Shown here piece by piece: positions 7,503-16,799 of a DNA stretch of 43,887 nucleotides. The stretch is taken from the NCBI GenBank assembly GCA_023954635.1, contig JAGSHI010000014.1, forward strand, positions 1-43,887. Direction: 5' to 3'. Origin of the DNA: Bacteriovoracaceae bacterium. GTDB lineage: Bacteria > Bdellovibrionota > Bacteriovoracia > Bacteriovoracales > Bacteriovoracaceae. The notes under the pieces are model-generated. The model had not been told where the DNA came from. It did no database searches and was given only the letters and a program-made list of their open reading frames with translations. Each line of letters begins with the position of its first letter. The stretch's first letter is position 1. Made by a program: the position numbers and the translations under genes.

Positions 7503-8582
7503 ATGTTCGACCGTCTTACTGTAACTAATGAGGCCTTAGCGGCAATCAAAGACTTCACACCACCAAAAGGAGAATTGGCCTTTGGTAAAGTGATGTGTCC
7601 AGTTATGATTGTGAGTGATTTTGATAACGGTGAATGGGGACCTCTTGAAATGATCCCTTATGGACCGATCACTTTAGACCCTACGACTAAAGTTCTTCAC
7701 TACGGTCAAGAAATATTTGAAGGAATGAAAGGTTACCGTACAGGCGGAAAAGGACCATTTCTTTTTAGACCAGATATGAATCAAGAAAGATTTAATTTCT
7801 CAGCCAGAAGAATGGGAATGCCAGAGGTTCCTAAAGATATATTCATGGATGCAGTTAAAGGTATGGCATCTTATTGCGCTGACTTCATTCCAAAAAGATC
7901 TGGTGAATCTCTTTATATTAGACCCTTCATGTTTGCGACCGAAGAGCATCTTGGAATTAAACCTGCAGGAAAAATGAAGTTTATGGTTATTGCTTCTCCA
8001 AGTGGAGCTTACATAAGTGCAGATTATGTAAAAGTTAAAATTGAAAGAGAATACACAAGAGCTTGCCCAGGTGGAACGGGAAATGCCAAGACTGGTGGAA
8101 ATTATGCTGGAAGTTTACTTGCCGCTGTTGAAGCTCAAAAAGCTGGGTTTCATCAAACTCTATGGCTTGATGGACTCCACAAAAGAAATATTGAAGAGTT
8201 GTCGGGGATGAATTTTTTTGCATTCATAGACAACAAACTTTATACCCCTAGCCTAACAGATACAATTCTCGATGGGATAACGAGGACCTCAATCATAAAG
8301 TTAGCAAAGGACTTAGGAAAAACAGTTGTCGAAGAAACAATGGAAATAGACTGGCTCTTGTCAAAAATTTCTGATGGTTCATGTACAGAAGCCTTCATGT
8401 GCGGAACTGCCTCGATCGTAGTTCCTATAGCCGAATTTGGTGATGTCAGTGGAGGAAAGTGGGTTCTTCCAAATAACAATGGACCAATTGCATTTTCAAT
8501 TAAAGAAACTCTACTAGGACTTCAAGAAGGTAGACTCGAAGATAAGTACGGTTGGGTTATGCCTGTCGAATTACAACACTAA
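7503..8582 (+). CDS. ilvE: Branched-chain amino acid aminotransferase
   Basis: This is a fold-type IV PLP aminotransferase of the longer BCAT type, 359 residues. It swaps amino groups between Leu/Ile/Val and their 2-oxo acids with glutamate/2-oxoglutarate in the cytosol. The PLP lysine is K196 in GTGNAKTGGNYAGS. EELSGMNFF (about 231-239) and GITRTSII (258-265) form the cofactor and phosphate-binding parts; GQEIFEGMKGYR (68-79) is another family signature. I chose the ATG at 7503 because GGAGG sits 5 nt upstream and the protein then starts where BCATs usually do. An in-frame ATG at 7377 after a G7 tract would add 42 residues resembling a signal peptide. A strong hairpin follows the stop codon. 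Confidence 0.93.
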   Translation: MFDRLTVTNEALAAIKDFTPPKGELAFGKVMCPVMIVSDFDNGEWGPLEMIPYGPITLDPTTKVLHYGQEIFEGMKGYRTGGKGPFLFRPDMNQERFNFSARRMGMPEVPKDIFMDAVKGMASYCADFIPKRSGESLYIRPFMFATEEHLGIKPAGKMKFMVIASPSGAYISADYVKVKIEREYTRACPGGTGNAKTGGNYAGSLLAAVEAQKAGFHQTLWLDGLHKRNIEELSGMNFFAFIDNKLYTPSLTDTILDGITRTSIIKLAKDLGKTVVEETMEIDWLLSKISDGSCTEAFMCGTASIVVPIAEFGDVSGGKWVLPNNNGPIAFSIKETLLGLQEGRLEDKYGWVMPVELQH

Positions 8583-8586
8583 AAAA

Positions 8587-8609
8587 AAAGGCTTCACTAT
8601 GAAGCCTTT
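8587..8609. terminator. Bidirectional terminator between ilvE and antiporter gene
   Basis: AAAGGCTTCA and TGAAGCCTTT are perfect 10-bp arms around a 3-nt loop (CTA). There is an A-run on the left and a T-rich stretch on the right, so it can end both converging transcripts. Confidence 0.88.
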
Positions 8610-8640
8610 CCTTTTCAATTAAATTATTATTCGTTTTTTC

Positions 8641-9948
8641 TCAGAGTGATGGAAGCAACTGAAATGCCAACATACACAAGAAAGTTGGAAATAAAGCTGA
8701 AAGCAATAGTCCCATAGGTGAAATCCCCTCGTCTCCAAAACTTGATTTCAAAATTCCAAACCCTGCTGGGTTTGGAGCATTCGCAATAACTGTTAAACCA
8801 CCACCAGTTACAGCACCAGCAACAAGGTTATATTTAGCAGAATCTGAAAGTTCGACTAGAGAACCTAGATAAGTGAGAGCTGCATTATCTGTAATACCAG
8901 TTAAACCAGTGGCACCAAAAAAGAGAGTAAGATCCCCTAACTTAGTTAAAATATCTTGAAGCCACCAAGCCTGCATGGTTCCAAGAGTCACTAGCCCTGC
9001 AAGAAAAAAACCAACAAGAAGAGATTCCTTTAACTTAATAGTATCTTGGTATTCTTGAGTCACAGTTGCAAAACCGAGGAAGAATAAAAAGAGACCAAGG
9101 AAAACTACCATATGGTGAGCAGTGTAAACAACAAGTCCCATAAAGATAAGGTGAATCATCGTCATCCACCAAGTTGGTACCATGTAATTTTGGTGTTTTG
9201 CTTTTATTTCTAATTTACCCGTTAACTCTTTCTTGAAAAAATAAGCAATACATAAAGTTCCAACAACTACTGCGATCGCCGCTTTATAACCAAAGTTAGT
9301 TGCCATGTGTTCGATTCCCCAGTTCCATTTTCCTGCAACCATTAAAACTGGAGGAGCAGCAAAGTGAGTTAACGTCCCACCAACTGAAATGTTCACAAAC
9401 AGAAGACCTAGCGTCGCATATTTAAATTTCTTCGACATATCACCTGAGTAAAAATAATCGAGAAGAATAAGGGCCGTCACAGTCATCGCGGCAGGCTCAG
9501 TAATGAATGATCCTAGAAGTGGTCCCATTATTAATGCCGAAACATAAAAGGCCATCTTTTCATTCATCGGTAAAACTCTTGAACAAATACTAATCATTTT
9601 TTCTGCAAGTAGAATAATCGGTCTCGTTCCAGCAATACACATAATGACAAAAACAAAAGCTGGTTCAGTAAAGTTTTGGCTTTCGAGATAATGAATAGCA
9701 CCTCCGACAACTTTATGAGCTTCATCGTAGACAACAAAGCCTTCAAAGACAGAATAAATAGCAATAAATATTGCTGCCCAAATTCCAAAAACAGCCTCCA
9801 CTTCACCTAGGAAGTGAAACACATTTTCACCAATTGAGCCTTCTGGGTATTTGTGAGCGATATGCTCGAATCTCTTGACCATAAATGTATGCAACACTGC
9901 GCACGCAAAAAGGACCGTTCCAATAATTTGAATCGTCGTAGGGTTCAT
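8641..9948 (-). CDS. Putative Na+/H+ antiporter (Na_H_antiport_3 / ion transporter superfamily)
   Basis: This 435-residue integral membrane protein has about 11-13 hydrophobic segments and no signal peptide. Features fit the PF07399-type putative Na+/H+ antiporters: an N-terminal YPEGSIGENVFHFLGEVE segment, a FITEPAAMTVTALILLDY helix with acidic and small residues, GITDNAALTYLGSLV, and ANAPNPAGFGILKSSF near the C-terminus. The paired GxxTxP/TDNAA-like elements resemble the ion-transporter fold. The predicted role is sodium/proton exchange at the inner membrane, fitting a salt-adapted organism, but this is by family only. I start at ATG 9948, where GAGG lies 5 nt upstream; a GTG two codons earlier overlaps that ribosome site. 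Confidence 0.8.
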   Translation of the reverse strand: MNPTTIQIIGTVLFACAVLHTFMVKRFEHIAHKYPEGSIGENVFHFLGEVEAVFGIWAAIFIAIYSVFEGFVVYDEAHKVVGGAIHYLESQNFTEPAFVFVIMCIAGTRPIILLAEKMISICSRVLPMNEKMAFYVSALIMGPLLGSFITEPAAMTVTALILLDYFYSGDMSKKFKYATLGLLFVNISVGGTLTHFAAPPVLMVAGKWNWGIEHMATNFGYKAAIAVVVGTLCIAYFFKKELTGKLEIKAKHQNYMVPTWWMTMIHLIFMGLVVYTAHHMVVFLGLFLFFLGFATVTQEYQDTIKLKESLLVGFFLAGLVTLGTMQAWWLQDILTKLGDLTLFFGATGLTGITDNAALTYLGSLVELSDSAKYNLVAGAVTGGGLTVIANAPNPAGFGILKSSFGDEGISPMGLLLSALFPTFLCMLAFQLLPSL

Positions 9949-10025
9949 TTCCACCTCATAAAAAAGTTAAATCAGTAACTCTTCAATTTTACTATCTAAT
10001 GGGTGGGACACAAGGGTAAAAAAAA

Positions 10026-10045
10026 GCCCACTCTTGCGAATGGGC
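10026..10045 (-). terminator. Terminator of the ferredoxin gene
   Basis: On the minus strand GCCCATTC and GAGTGGGC form an 8-bp stem (one G-T pair) closed by a GCAA tetraloop and followed by a run of T. It lies 30 bp after the ferredoxin stop. Confidence 0.85.
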
Positions 10046-10074
10046 CAATTTATTTAGAAATTACTTGTATTTTT

Positions 10075-10323
10075 TTATCCGTCATTTCCAATTGAATTAA
10101 CTGGGCATGCTTCTAATTGCTCAACACAGAGCTCTTTTTCTTCTTCTGTCTCTGGTTGCTTTTTAATGTAGGCATTGCCATCATCATCTTCTGCGAAAAA
10201 CTCTGGAGCACCGGTGTAACACACGTTACAAGCGATACATCCTTCACCATTGTCATCATCTGGATCAGTACAAAACCATGCACCAGCTATATTACTGCTA
10301 TGCTTCATTTCTTTATTTGCCAT
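10075..10323 (-). CDS. Small ferredoxin, single Fe-S cluster
   Basis: This is an 82-residue acidic electron carrier. CIACNVCYTGAPEFF gives Cys-x2-Cys-x2-Cys and a later CPVNSI gives the fourth Cys followed by Pro, the pattern of monocluster 4Fe-4S (or 3Fe-4S) ferredoxins. Two more cysteines (in WFCTD and KELCVEQ) lie outside the pattern. The redox partner is unknown. AAGGAG lies 7 nt before the ATG. It is a single-gene unit with its own terminator and a promoter region shared with the divergent phosphoglucomutase gene. Confidence 0.88.
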   Translation of the reverse strand: MANKEMKHSSNIAGAWFCTDPDDDNGEGCIACNVCYTGAPEFFAEDDDGNAYIKKQPETEEEKELCVEQLEACPVNSIGNDG

Positions 10324-10490
10324 GGGATTCTCCTTATTTATTATTCAAAACGATTAGTTATATAACAAAACTGACGTGAAAAATTAATTAAATTCATCTA
10401 GGATAATATCTTTTTATCGGTTTTCAAGAAAGCCAATTTTATGTAAATTTGCAAAAAACTTAAGTTTAAAGCACATAACGGGTGATTTCC
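10324..10490. promoter_or_regulatory. Divergent promoter region, ferredoxin / phosphoglucomutase
   Basis: This AT-rich 167-bp spacer has a perfect palindrome GTTATATAAC at 10357-10366, about 35 bp upstream of the ferredoxin start, which includes a plausible -10 for that gene. I could not pick a convincing -35/-10 pair for the phosphoglucomutase. Confidence 0.4.
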
Positions 10491-12242
10491 ATGGAACAAC
10501 AAGCAATTGAAAAGGCCAAAGAGTGGGCCAATAATGAGTATTTTGACGCTGAAGATAGAGCTGAAATTTCGAAGTTATTAGAGAACGGTGACCACAAAGA
10601 GATAGTAGAGCGCTTCTATAAAGATCTAGAGTTCGGTACTGGTGGTCTTCGGGCCATACTTGGTATGGGAACCAATAGAATGAGTAAGTACCAAATAAGA
10701 AGAGCTACGCAGGCCGTGGTTAATAGAGTTTTAGAAGTAGGTGAATCTAAAAAAATTGCTATCTCTTATGACTCAAGAAAATTCAGTTATGAATTTGCAA
10801 AAGAAGTTGCTTCAGTCTGTGCCGGTAATGGAGTTGAAGCTTATATCTATAAAAGGCTAAATCCAGTTTCTTTACTTTCTTTTTCAACAAGACACCATAA
10901 AGCTCAAGCAGGAATAATGGTTACTGCTAGTCACAACCCTCCTGAATATAATGGCTACAAAGTTTTTTGGAGTGATGGTTCACAAGTCACTCCCCCAAAT
11001 GACAAAGCTATCATTAATTTTTATCAAAGTGTTGAGTACAGCTCTATAAAGATAATGGACTTTGAAGAAGGCGTAACAAAAGGAATGATCCATTGGGTTG
11101 GTGAAGATGTTGAGAACAAATATTATGATGCCATAAAATCAAAGATTATAAATCCTGAATTATGTAAAGAGCGTGGAAAAGAATTAAAGATAGTTTATAC
11201 CCCAATTCATGGAACAGGTCTTTATCCTTGTACAAGAGCTTTAGATGATATGTCTCTTACAAACTATCTCGTAGTTAAAGAGCAAGCTGAACCTGACCAT
11301 AGGTTTCCAACTGTCTCTAGCCCAAATCCTGAAAATCCTGAAGCCTTGGCCATGGCCGTTGAATTAATGGAAAAAGAAAATGCTGATATCGTAATGGGAT
11401 CAGACCCTGATACCGACCGACTTGGTGTTGCTTTAAAACATGAAGGTAGAGTTCAATACATCAATGGAAACCAAATTGGTGTTTTAATGCTTCATTATAT
11501 TTTAAGCAATCTCAAAGAGCAGGGGAAACTTCCTGACAATTCATACTTTGTTAAGACTATTGTTACTACAGATCTTCAAAAAACAATCGCTGATGACTTT
11601 GGTGTAGAGACAGAAAATACATTAACAGGTTTTAAGTGGATATGTGGAAAGGTAAATCAAATTGAAAAAGATCAACCAGAGCGGAACTTCTTATTTGGAA
11701 CTGAAGAATCATTTGGCTACCTCAATCATGATTATGTTAGAGACAAAGATGGGGTTAGCTCAGTTACACTAATGGCCGAGATAGCTCTTTGGTATAAAAC
11801 TCAAGGACTTAATTTATTCGAAGCACTAGATAAAATCTATGAGAAGTATGGGTTTAGTCATGAGACACTTCTTAACCTGAACTATTATGGCAAAGATGGT
11901 GCAGATAAAATTGTACGAATAATGGATAACTTTAGAAAAATGAACCCAACGGAAATTTGTGGGTTAAAAGTAACAAACTTCTCTGATTGGAAAGAAAGTT
12001 ATACTAAAAATTTAGAAACGGGTGATAAAACAAAAATTGATATGCCGACGAGTAATGTTCTAGGCTTTGAATTTGAAAATGGATCAAAATTCTTTTTACG
12101 ACCATCAGGAACTGAACCAAAAATTAAATTCTACTTGCTGATGAAAGAGGAAGAAGGCTCACTAGACGAAAAGAAGGAAAGGGCCCAAAAAGTAACTGAT
12201 AGTATTCTTGATTTCATTAAAAAAGAAGCGGATCAAGCATGA
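10491..12242 (+). CDS. Phosphoglucomutase / phosphomannomutase (alpha-D-phosphohexomutase)
   Basis: This 583-residue cytosolic enzyme interconverts glucose-1-P and glucose-6-P (and perhaps the mannose esters). All four family sites are present: phospho-serine loop TASHNP at 145-150 (Ser147), Mg-binding DPDTDR at 305-310, sugar loop GTEES at 403-407, and phosphate loop RPSGTEPK at 537-544. Length and the N-terminal FGTGGLRAILG segment fit the PgcA/PGM2-like branch rather than the short GlmM type. ATG 10491 is preferred to GTG 10482 because GGGTGA sits at a normal distance from the ATG. Its stop overlaps queC by 4 bp. It supplies the step linking the glucan phosphorylase at 36618 to glycolysis. 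Confidence 0.93.
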   Translation: MEQQAIEKAKEWANNEYFDAEDRAEISKLLENGDHKEIVERFYKDLEFGTGGLRAILGMGTNRMSKYQIRRATQAVVNRVLEVGESKKIAISYDSRKFSYEFAKEVASVCAGNGVEAYIYKRLNPVSLLSFSTRHHKAQAGIMVTASHNPPEYNGYKVFWSDGSQVTPPNDKAIINFYQSVEYSSIKIMDFEEGVTKGMIHWVGEDVENKYYDAIKSKIINPELCKERGKELKIVYTPIHGTGLYPCTRALDDMSLTNYLVVKEQAEPDHRFPTVSSPNPENPEALAMAVELMEKENADIVMGSDPDTDRLGVALKHEGRVQYINGNQIGVLMLHYILSNLKEQGKLPDNSYFVKTIVTTDLQKTIADDFGVETENTLTGFKWICGKVNQIEKDQPERNFLFGTEESFGYLNHDYVRDKDGVSSVTLMAEIALWYKTQGLNLFEALDKIYEKYGFSHETLLNLNYYGKDGADKIVRIMDNFRKMNPTEICGLKVTNFSDWKESYTKNLETGDKTKIDMPTSNVLGFEFENGSKFFLRPSGTEPKIKFYLLMKEEEGSLDEKKERAQKVTDSILDFIKKEADQA

Positions 12243-12934
12243 AAAGTAAGGAACTAGCAATTTGTTTGGTATCAGGAGGGATGGACTCCCTTGTCTGTGC
12301 TGCCATTGCAAGTCAAAAGCATGAAGACTTGGCCTTTCTACATTTGAATTACGGACAAAAAACTGAAGAAAGAGAATTAAAAAGTTTTCACGAAATTGCA
12401 GAATTTTATAATGTTCCTAAGAATATGAGAAAAGTCGTTGATGTAACATTTCTCAAACAAATTGGTGGTAGCTCGCTAACTGACGATAATATTGATGTGA
12501 AAAAATATAAAGGAGACTCTGAAGAGATTCCAGACAGCTATGTACCCTTTAGAAATACTCATATTGTTTCAATGGCCGTGTCTTGGGCAGAAGTAATTGG
12601 GGCAAAAAAAATATACATTGGCGCTGTTCACGAAGATTCTTCAGGTTATCCAGATTGCCGACCTTCTTATTACAAGGCCCTAAATGCTTTAATAAAAGAA
12701 GGTACGAAAGACGGTGATATCAAAGTAATAACTCCTGTCATCGAACTTACAAAACCTGAGATAATTAAGAAGGCCATTGAACTAAAAGCACCCTTAAAAT
12801 CATCTTATAGTTGTTACGCAAGAGGTGATAAGGCGTGTGGAGTTTGTGATTCTTGTGCTCTTCGCTTACGAGGGTTTGAATTAGCAGGAATAGAAGATCC
12901 AATAGAGTATGACAAAAGACCTAGTTACAACTAA
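12239..12934 (+). CDS. queC: 7-cyano-7-deazaguanine (preQ0) synthase QueC
   Basis: QueC converts 7-carboxy-7-deazaguanine to preQ0 with ATP and ammonia in queuosine biosynthesis. The PP-loop SGGMDS is at residues 12-17, a VPFRNTHIVSMAVSWAE block follows near 103-119, and C192, C200, C203 and C206 form the C-terminal zinc site. Length (231) is typical. The ATG overlaps the phosphoglucomutase stop (ATGA), so it is translated from the same message despite the unrelated pathway. No other queuosine gene is in the window. It converges on the TPR gene with a 4-bp overlap. Confidence 0.96.
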   Translation: MKSKELAICLVSGGMDSLVCAAIASQKHEDLAFLHLNYGQKTEERELKSFHEIAEFYNVPKNMRKVVDVTFLKQIGGSSLTDDNIDVKKYKGDSEEIPDSYVPFRNTHIVSMAVSWAEVIGAKKIYIGAVHEDSSGYPDCRPSYYKALNALIKEGTKDGDIKVITPVIELTKPEIIKKAIELKAPLKSSYSCYARGDKACGVCDSCALRLRGFELAGIEDPIEYDKRPSYN

Positions 12935-13512
12935 GCCGTCTCTTCATTTGCCTCTGCCATTTTGGCCTTTGTGAAATCAATACATTGCTGAAGAGTTTCT
13001 AAAGCTTGAAGGTCACCTTTTTGAATCTTAAGTTCATAAGATTGAACAAAGTTATCCAAAGCAATCTCGTAGTGCTCTTGTTCGAATTGGCTTTTACCAT
13101 AATGTAGATAGGCAAAGTCTAAATGCTTTAAAAGTGCTGGCTCTTCAGTATTTTTTAATTTCCCTATAGCGGTTAAAAAAATGTTATCACCTTTTCCAAA
13201 TTCTTTTTTCCAAGTATAGGTAACTCCAAGACGAAGCTTAGCTCCAAGCCCGTGTGACTTCTTATTGTTTTCTTTATAAATTGAAATGGCCTCTTCTAAA
13301 ACCTCTTCAGACTCTACAAGCTCCATCATAATTCTTGAATAAATTCCAAGCAGAGAAAGTATATGGGCCTTCTTCAATGGTTCAGTTTCTTTATCAAGTT
13401 GTTCCTTGATATATCCTACACCTTGAGACATTGAGCCTCTGTCATTGGCCCTTTCTCTTAAGACATTATCTAAAGTAACGCTCATATCGAATGGAATTTC
13501 AGCAAGATTCAA
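12931..13512 (-). CDS. TPR-like helical repeat protein
   Basis: This 193-residue cytoplasmic protein has no signal peptide or membrane segment. Its helix pairs read as three to four tetratricopeptide repeats, for instance around AHILSLLGIYSRIM, HLDFAYLHYGKSQFEQEHYE and ALDNFVQSYELKIQKGDL. TPR proteins hold partners together; none can be named. The start is TTG at 13512: GAGG lies 5 nt upstream and overlaps the stop codon of the preceding DUF2298 gene. It is probably the last gene of the long minus-strand operon that begins with dnaE. Confidence 0.75.
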   Translation of the reverse strand: MNLAEIPFDMSVTLDNVLRERANDRGSMSQGVGYIKEQLDKETEPLKKAHILSLLGIYSRIMMELVESEEVLEEAISIYKENNKKSHGLGAKLRLGVTYTWKKEFGKGDNIFLTAIGKLKNTEEPALLKHLDFAYLHYGKSQFEQEHYEIALDNFVQSYELKIQKGDLQALETLQQCIDFTKAKMAEANEETA

Positions 13513-13520
13513 TATTACCT

Positions 13521-15722
13521 CTATTTAACTTTATATAATCTAGCACCAGTTGGTAGATGGTGAACTACCTTTTGAAACTTATCGGGAGATTTATCAAATT
13601 TTTCAAGACCTGGACCTCCAATTTTTATCTTTTCATACTGGCCTACAACAACGTAATCGATTTTCTCATTTTTCAATAACCGATAAACCTCATCTGATTC
13701 TATGTCTCGGTAAATCTTCTCAATAGTTCTTTTTCTAAAGGCCATTTCCTGATGCTTTAACCCTCTTTGAGTCACATGCTGTCCAGCCCATCCTAAGTAA
13801 GAAGGTATTCCTGTATAAGTACTTATTCTTGCAGATTGATATTTATATGGAGAACCATAATATTCGACAATTTTATTATTTATCAGACCATTTAACTTCA
13901 ACCAATGAATAATCTTCGCATCTCCTTCAAAAATATTTTCCATATGAGAAAGAGGCGTTCCAAATACTTTACTGGGGTTACCGGTGATACTACGAATTCC
14001 TACAAATAAAAGGCATGCGGGAACTAGAAGAATCAATACGAGACCTCTAAATAAGTACACCCCTCTCTTTTCACCCAAAAGAGTTTTCAAGCTATTAAGA
14101 AATAGAATGGCTACTCCTAGAGAAGTTATTGTAAAAAGAAATGTATTCGTTTTAAAAAGACTGTTAATCCTATCAAGAATAATTAAATTTTCAGACAAAA
14201 AGAACAGACTAATTCCACTCATTCCGAGAATGCCTGTGAGGATATAGATTTGTTTTTGATCTTTATTAGATTGAAGCAAGGAAATAATGTAAAGAGATAA
14301 GACTAAACCCATTAATAAATAAATCTCTTTCTGAGAGTTAAAAAGCCCTATGACTAGAAGTCCAATCAATGGAATAAAAAAGAAGAAGTTTATTTTGATA
14401 GTTTTAAAAGAGAAAATAATCTTATTTTTATATACGTCTATAACAAAAGAAATTATCCACAGAAAGAGTAGAACTCCATAAAACATAAAGTATTCTTTTA
14501 TTCCATTTGCTGGAGCAGTGCTTAGACTAAATGTACCTGCTGAAGAACCATTTTTAAGAATATTTCCGACCCATGGAAGAATCAATATCATCCCAGTCAA
14601 ACCTGATAAGATTGGGTTTAAAATAAATCTACGATACCTATCAATTTTGGGACCAGCAAAAAATGAATATATCCAAAAGTAAATAACAATAACAATTAAG
14701 AAAATCCCTTCCCAAATATTAACTAAAGAGAGGGCAGCCCCGGAAAGAACAACAAAAAATAAGTTTAATAAGTTTATATTTTGGAAAAATCCATAGCTCA
14801 AAACTAATGTTAAAAAACTAACAAAAAAAGGATAATTCATGACATGAGGATGAAGATCTCCAAATAATAAACTCCACAAGGGAAATTCAGCAAAAAGGTT
14901 CTCTTTAAAGACTCTCGTTGCACTCCAGAAAGTTGAGAAATTCCAAGGCACTCCATTGAATAACGCCAGAATAGTTGAAAAGGAAGGAATAAGAAAAACA
15001 AAAAGAGACAAAAATATAGAGTCACTAGATTTTTTGTTTCCTATTATTTTAAAGAAACTAAAACACCCTAAGAAAAGTAGCCACCCATTCAAAGCAAAGG
15101 CCAATGCATAACCAATGCCAGGATCAATAGAGAGAAGTTTTAACCATTTTGCCCAAATAAAAAAACCTAAATAGTAATAACTGAATGGTGATCCAGAGGC
15201 CCAAACATCTGTAGGTTGTCCACTCTCATGAAGATAGAAATAATTTAATATCCCAAAATCCATTGGTTTTTCACCAGTAGCGATTCCCAAGTGAAAAGAA
15301 GTTATTGTGAAAAGACCTAAAAAAACTACCACACTAGTACAACCTTCAGGGATAGCATTTAGAAAATCATTGTAGAAGCTTTTGATATTTTTATGAGAGC
15401 TATTGAAGAAGAAATATATTGCTGGAACTAAACTCATTGCCATCAAACTAATTGATGTATCAATTTTAAATGAATAATTGAGTAGCCAAGTAAAAAAACC
15501 TGAAAGCAATACAAAGAGAGGTATCCCTAAATATATATGAGTTTTTATTTTACTCATATGTGAAATAAGTTTTCCAAAACCCAATCCAGAAAGACTAAAC
15601 ATTAATAAAAGAGAAATTACTTTACCCCAAAAAAATATTGGTAATTTAAAATAGGTAAGATTTAGAAGCACAATTAAAACGAATATGATTAATAAAAATG
15701 TATATTGGACAATTCTATTCAT
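13521..15722 (-). CDS. DUF2298 'YYY' polytopic membrane protein, likely GT-C glycosyltransferase-like
   Basis: This 733-residue protein has about 14-18 hydrophobic segments and a soluble C-terminal region. It shows the marks of the DUF2298/Chlor_Arch_YYY family: KPMDFGILN (152-160), DVWASGSPFSYYYLGFF (172-188) with the YYY triplet, EFPLWSLLFGDLHPH (279-293), and near the C-terminus a GIPSYLGWAGQH segment. The family is described mainly from Chloroflexi and archaea and has no proven function. The acidic residue after the first helices and the topology suggest a lipid-linked-sugar glycosyltransferase of GT-C type; that is inference. Its ATG overlaps the pyrD stop (15719-15722). Confidence 0.75.
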   Translation of the reverse strand: MNRIVQYTFLLIIFVLIVLLNLTYFKLPIFFWGKVISLLLMFSLSGLGFGKLISHMSKIKTHIYLGIPLFVLLSGFFTWLLNYSFKIDTSISLMAMSLVPAIYFFFNSSHKNIKSFYNDFLNAIPEGCTSVVVFLGLFTITSFHLGIATGEKPMDFGILNYFYLHESGQPTDVWASGSPFSYYYLGFFIWAKWLKLLSIDPGIGYALAFALNGWLLFLGCFSFFKIIGNKKSSDSIFLSLFVFLIPSFSTILALFNGVPWNFSTFWSATRVFKENLFAEFPLWSLLFGDLHPHVMNYPFFVSFLTLVLSYGFFQNINLLNLFFVVLSGAALSLVNIWEGIFLIVIVIYFWIYSFFAGPKIDRYRRFILNPILSGLTGMILILPWVGNILKNGSSAGTFSLSTAPANGIKEYFMFYGVLLFLWIISFVIDVYKNKIIFSFKTIKINFFFFIPLIGLLVIGLFNSQKEIYLLMGLVLSLYIISLLQSNKDQKQIYILTGILGMSGISLFFLSENLIILDRINSLFKTNTFLFTITSLGVAILFLNSLKTLLGEKRGVYLFRGLVLILLVPACLLFVGIRSITGNPSKVFGTPLSHMENIFEGDAKIIHWLKLNGLINNKIVEYYGSPYKYQSARISTYTGIPSYLGWAGQHVTQRGLKHQEMAFRKRTIEKIYRDIESDEVYRLLKNEKIDYVVVGQYEKIKIGGPGLEKFDKSPDKFQKVVHHLPTGARLYKVK

Positions 15723-16789
15723 GATGAGAAAGTGTTCTCTATTTTATCGATAGAGGAAATAATCTCTGAAACTGAGTCGACTTGATTAGTCCTCATAATA
15801 TGATCTATTCCATGTTTAATAGAATCGAGAACTCCAGGTCCTTGGTAAATGAAAGAGGTATATAACTGCATCACTTTCCCACCGGCCTTCCAAAAACTCC
15901 ATAGGTCATCAAAAGAAGAAACTCCCCCTACTCCAATTACCTGGATTTCAGGAGATTCTTTTACACACTCTAGGACTTTAGATCTAACAATTCGGGATTT
16001 CTCTTGGAGTAACTTACCACTAATTCCACCAGGCCCTTTGTCAGGCATAATCGTTGTATTTGTAGCAATGATCCCTTCTAGTTGTTTTTCTTTTACGACA
16101 TCAACAATCCCAGGAATATCCTCGAATGAAAGGTCTGGTGCTATTTTTAAATAAAGTGGGCATGGCGACTTTAACCTTAGGTCATCTAACTCATTTAAAA
16201 TTTCTAAAAGAGTATCTTTTTGTTGTAAATCCCTAAGTCCAGGAGTGTTTGGAGAACTCAAGTTTATAACGAGGTAATCAGCATAATCTGAAAATGCAGA
16301 GTATAGTTTAAAGTAATCATCCTTTGCTTGCTCTTGGGGTGTAGTTTTATTTTTCCCAAGATTAATACCTAAGGTTTTATTATTTCGATTTGAATCAATT
16401 ACATTTTTTTGTATTATTTCGGAACCTGCATTATTAAAGCCCATCATATTTCTTAAGGACTCTTCCTTTACATAACGAAATAATCGAGGTCTTGGATTCC
16501 CCTCTTGAGGCAATGGAGTAACTGTTCCAACTTCAACTGCACCAAAGTTTATTCTTGTAAAGTAATCTATTGCTTCAGCATTTTTATCTAAACCTGCCGC
16601 AAGCCCTACAGGGAACCCCCATTTGCAATGACCGACTTGAACTTCATATTTATTATCAATTTCTTCATTGCCGAAAATTTCTGAAAATACGAGGGGGAAC
16701 CTCTTGAGAAGATTTATAGATTGATGATGTGCTGTCTCTGGATCTAGAGCAAAAGCAAACTTTTTGAACCCATTATAAAAAGAAAACAA
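15719..16789 (-). CDS. pyrD: Dihydroorotate dehydrogenase, class 2 (quinone-dependent)
   Basis: PyrD oxidises dihydroorotate to orotate in pyrimidine synthesis, passing electrons through FMN to the quinone pool at the inner membrane. The class 2 N-terminal helix region (FKKFAFALDPETAHHQSI) is present. VGLAAGLDKNAEA (61-73), GTVTPLPQEGNPRPRLFR (88-105) and NLSSPNTPGLR (176-186) with base Ser179 are family sites; a C-terminal GVGGVSS phosphate loop binds FMN. Length 356 is normal. The start is TTG at 16789 with AAGG 6 nt upstream; that site overlaps the stop of the preceding lipoprotein gene. It shares an operon with dnaE upstream and DUF2298 downstream. Confidence 0.95.
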   Translation of the reverse strand: MFSFYNGFKKFAFALDPETAHHQSINLLKRFPLVFSEIFGNEEIDNKYEVQVGHCKWGFPVGLAAGLDKNAEAIDYFTRINFGAVEVGTVTPLPQEGNPRPRLFRYVKEESLRNMMGFNNAGSEIIQKNVIDSNRNNKTLGINLGKNKTTPQEQAKDDYFKLYSAFSDYADYLVINLSSPNTPGLRDLQQKDTLLEILNELDDLRLKSPCPLYLKIAPDLSFEDIPGIVDVVKEKQLEGIIATNTTIMPDKGPGGISGKLLQEKSRIVRSKVLECVKESPEIQVIGVGGVSSFDDLWSFWKAGGKVMQLYTSFIYQGPGVLDSIKHGIDHIMRTNQVDSVSEIISSIDKIENTFSS

Positions 16790-16799
16790 TTTTATCCTT

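Noticed and set aside
10117-10365. 82-residue hydrophobic plus-strand frame
   Set aside because: Antisense shadow of the ferredoxin gene, whose cysteine pattern is clear.
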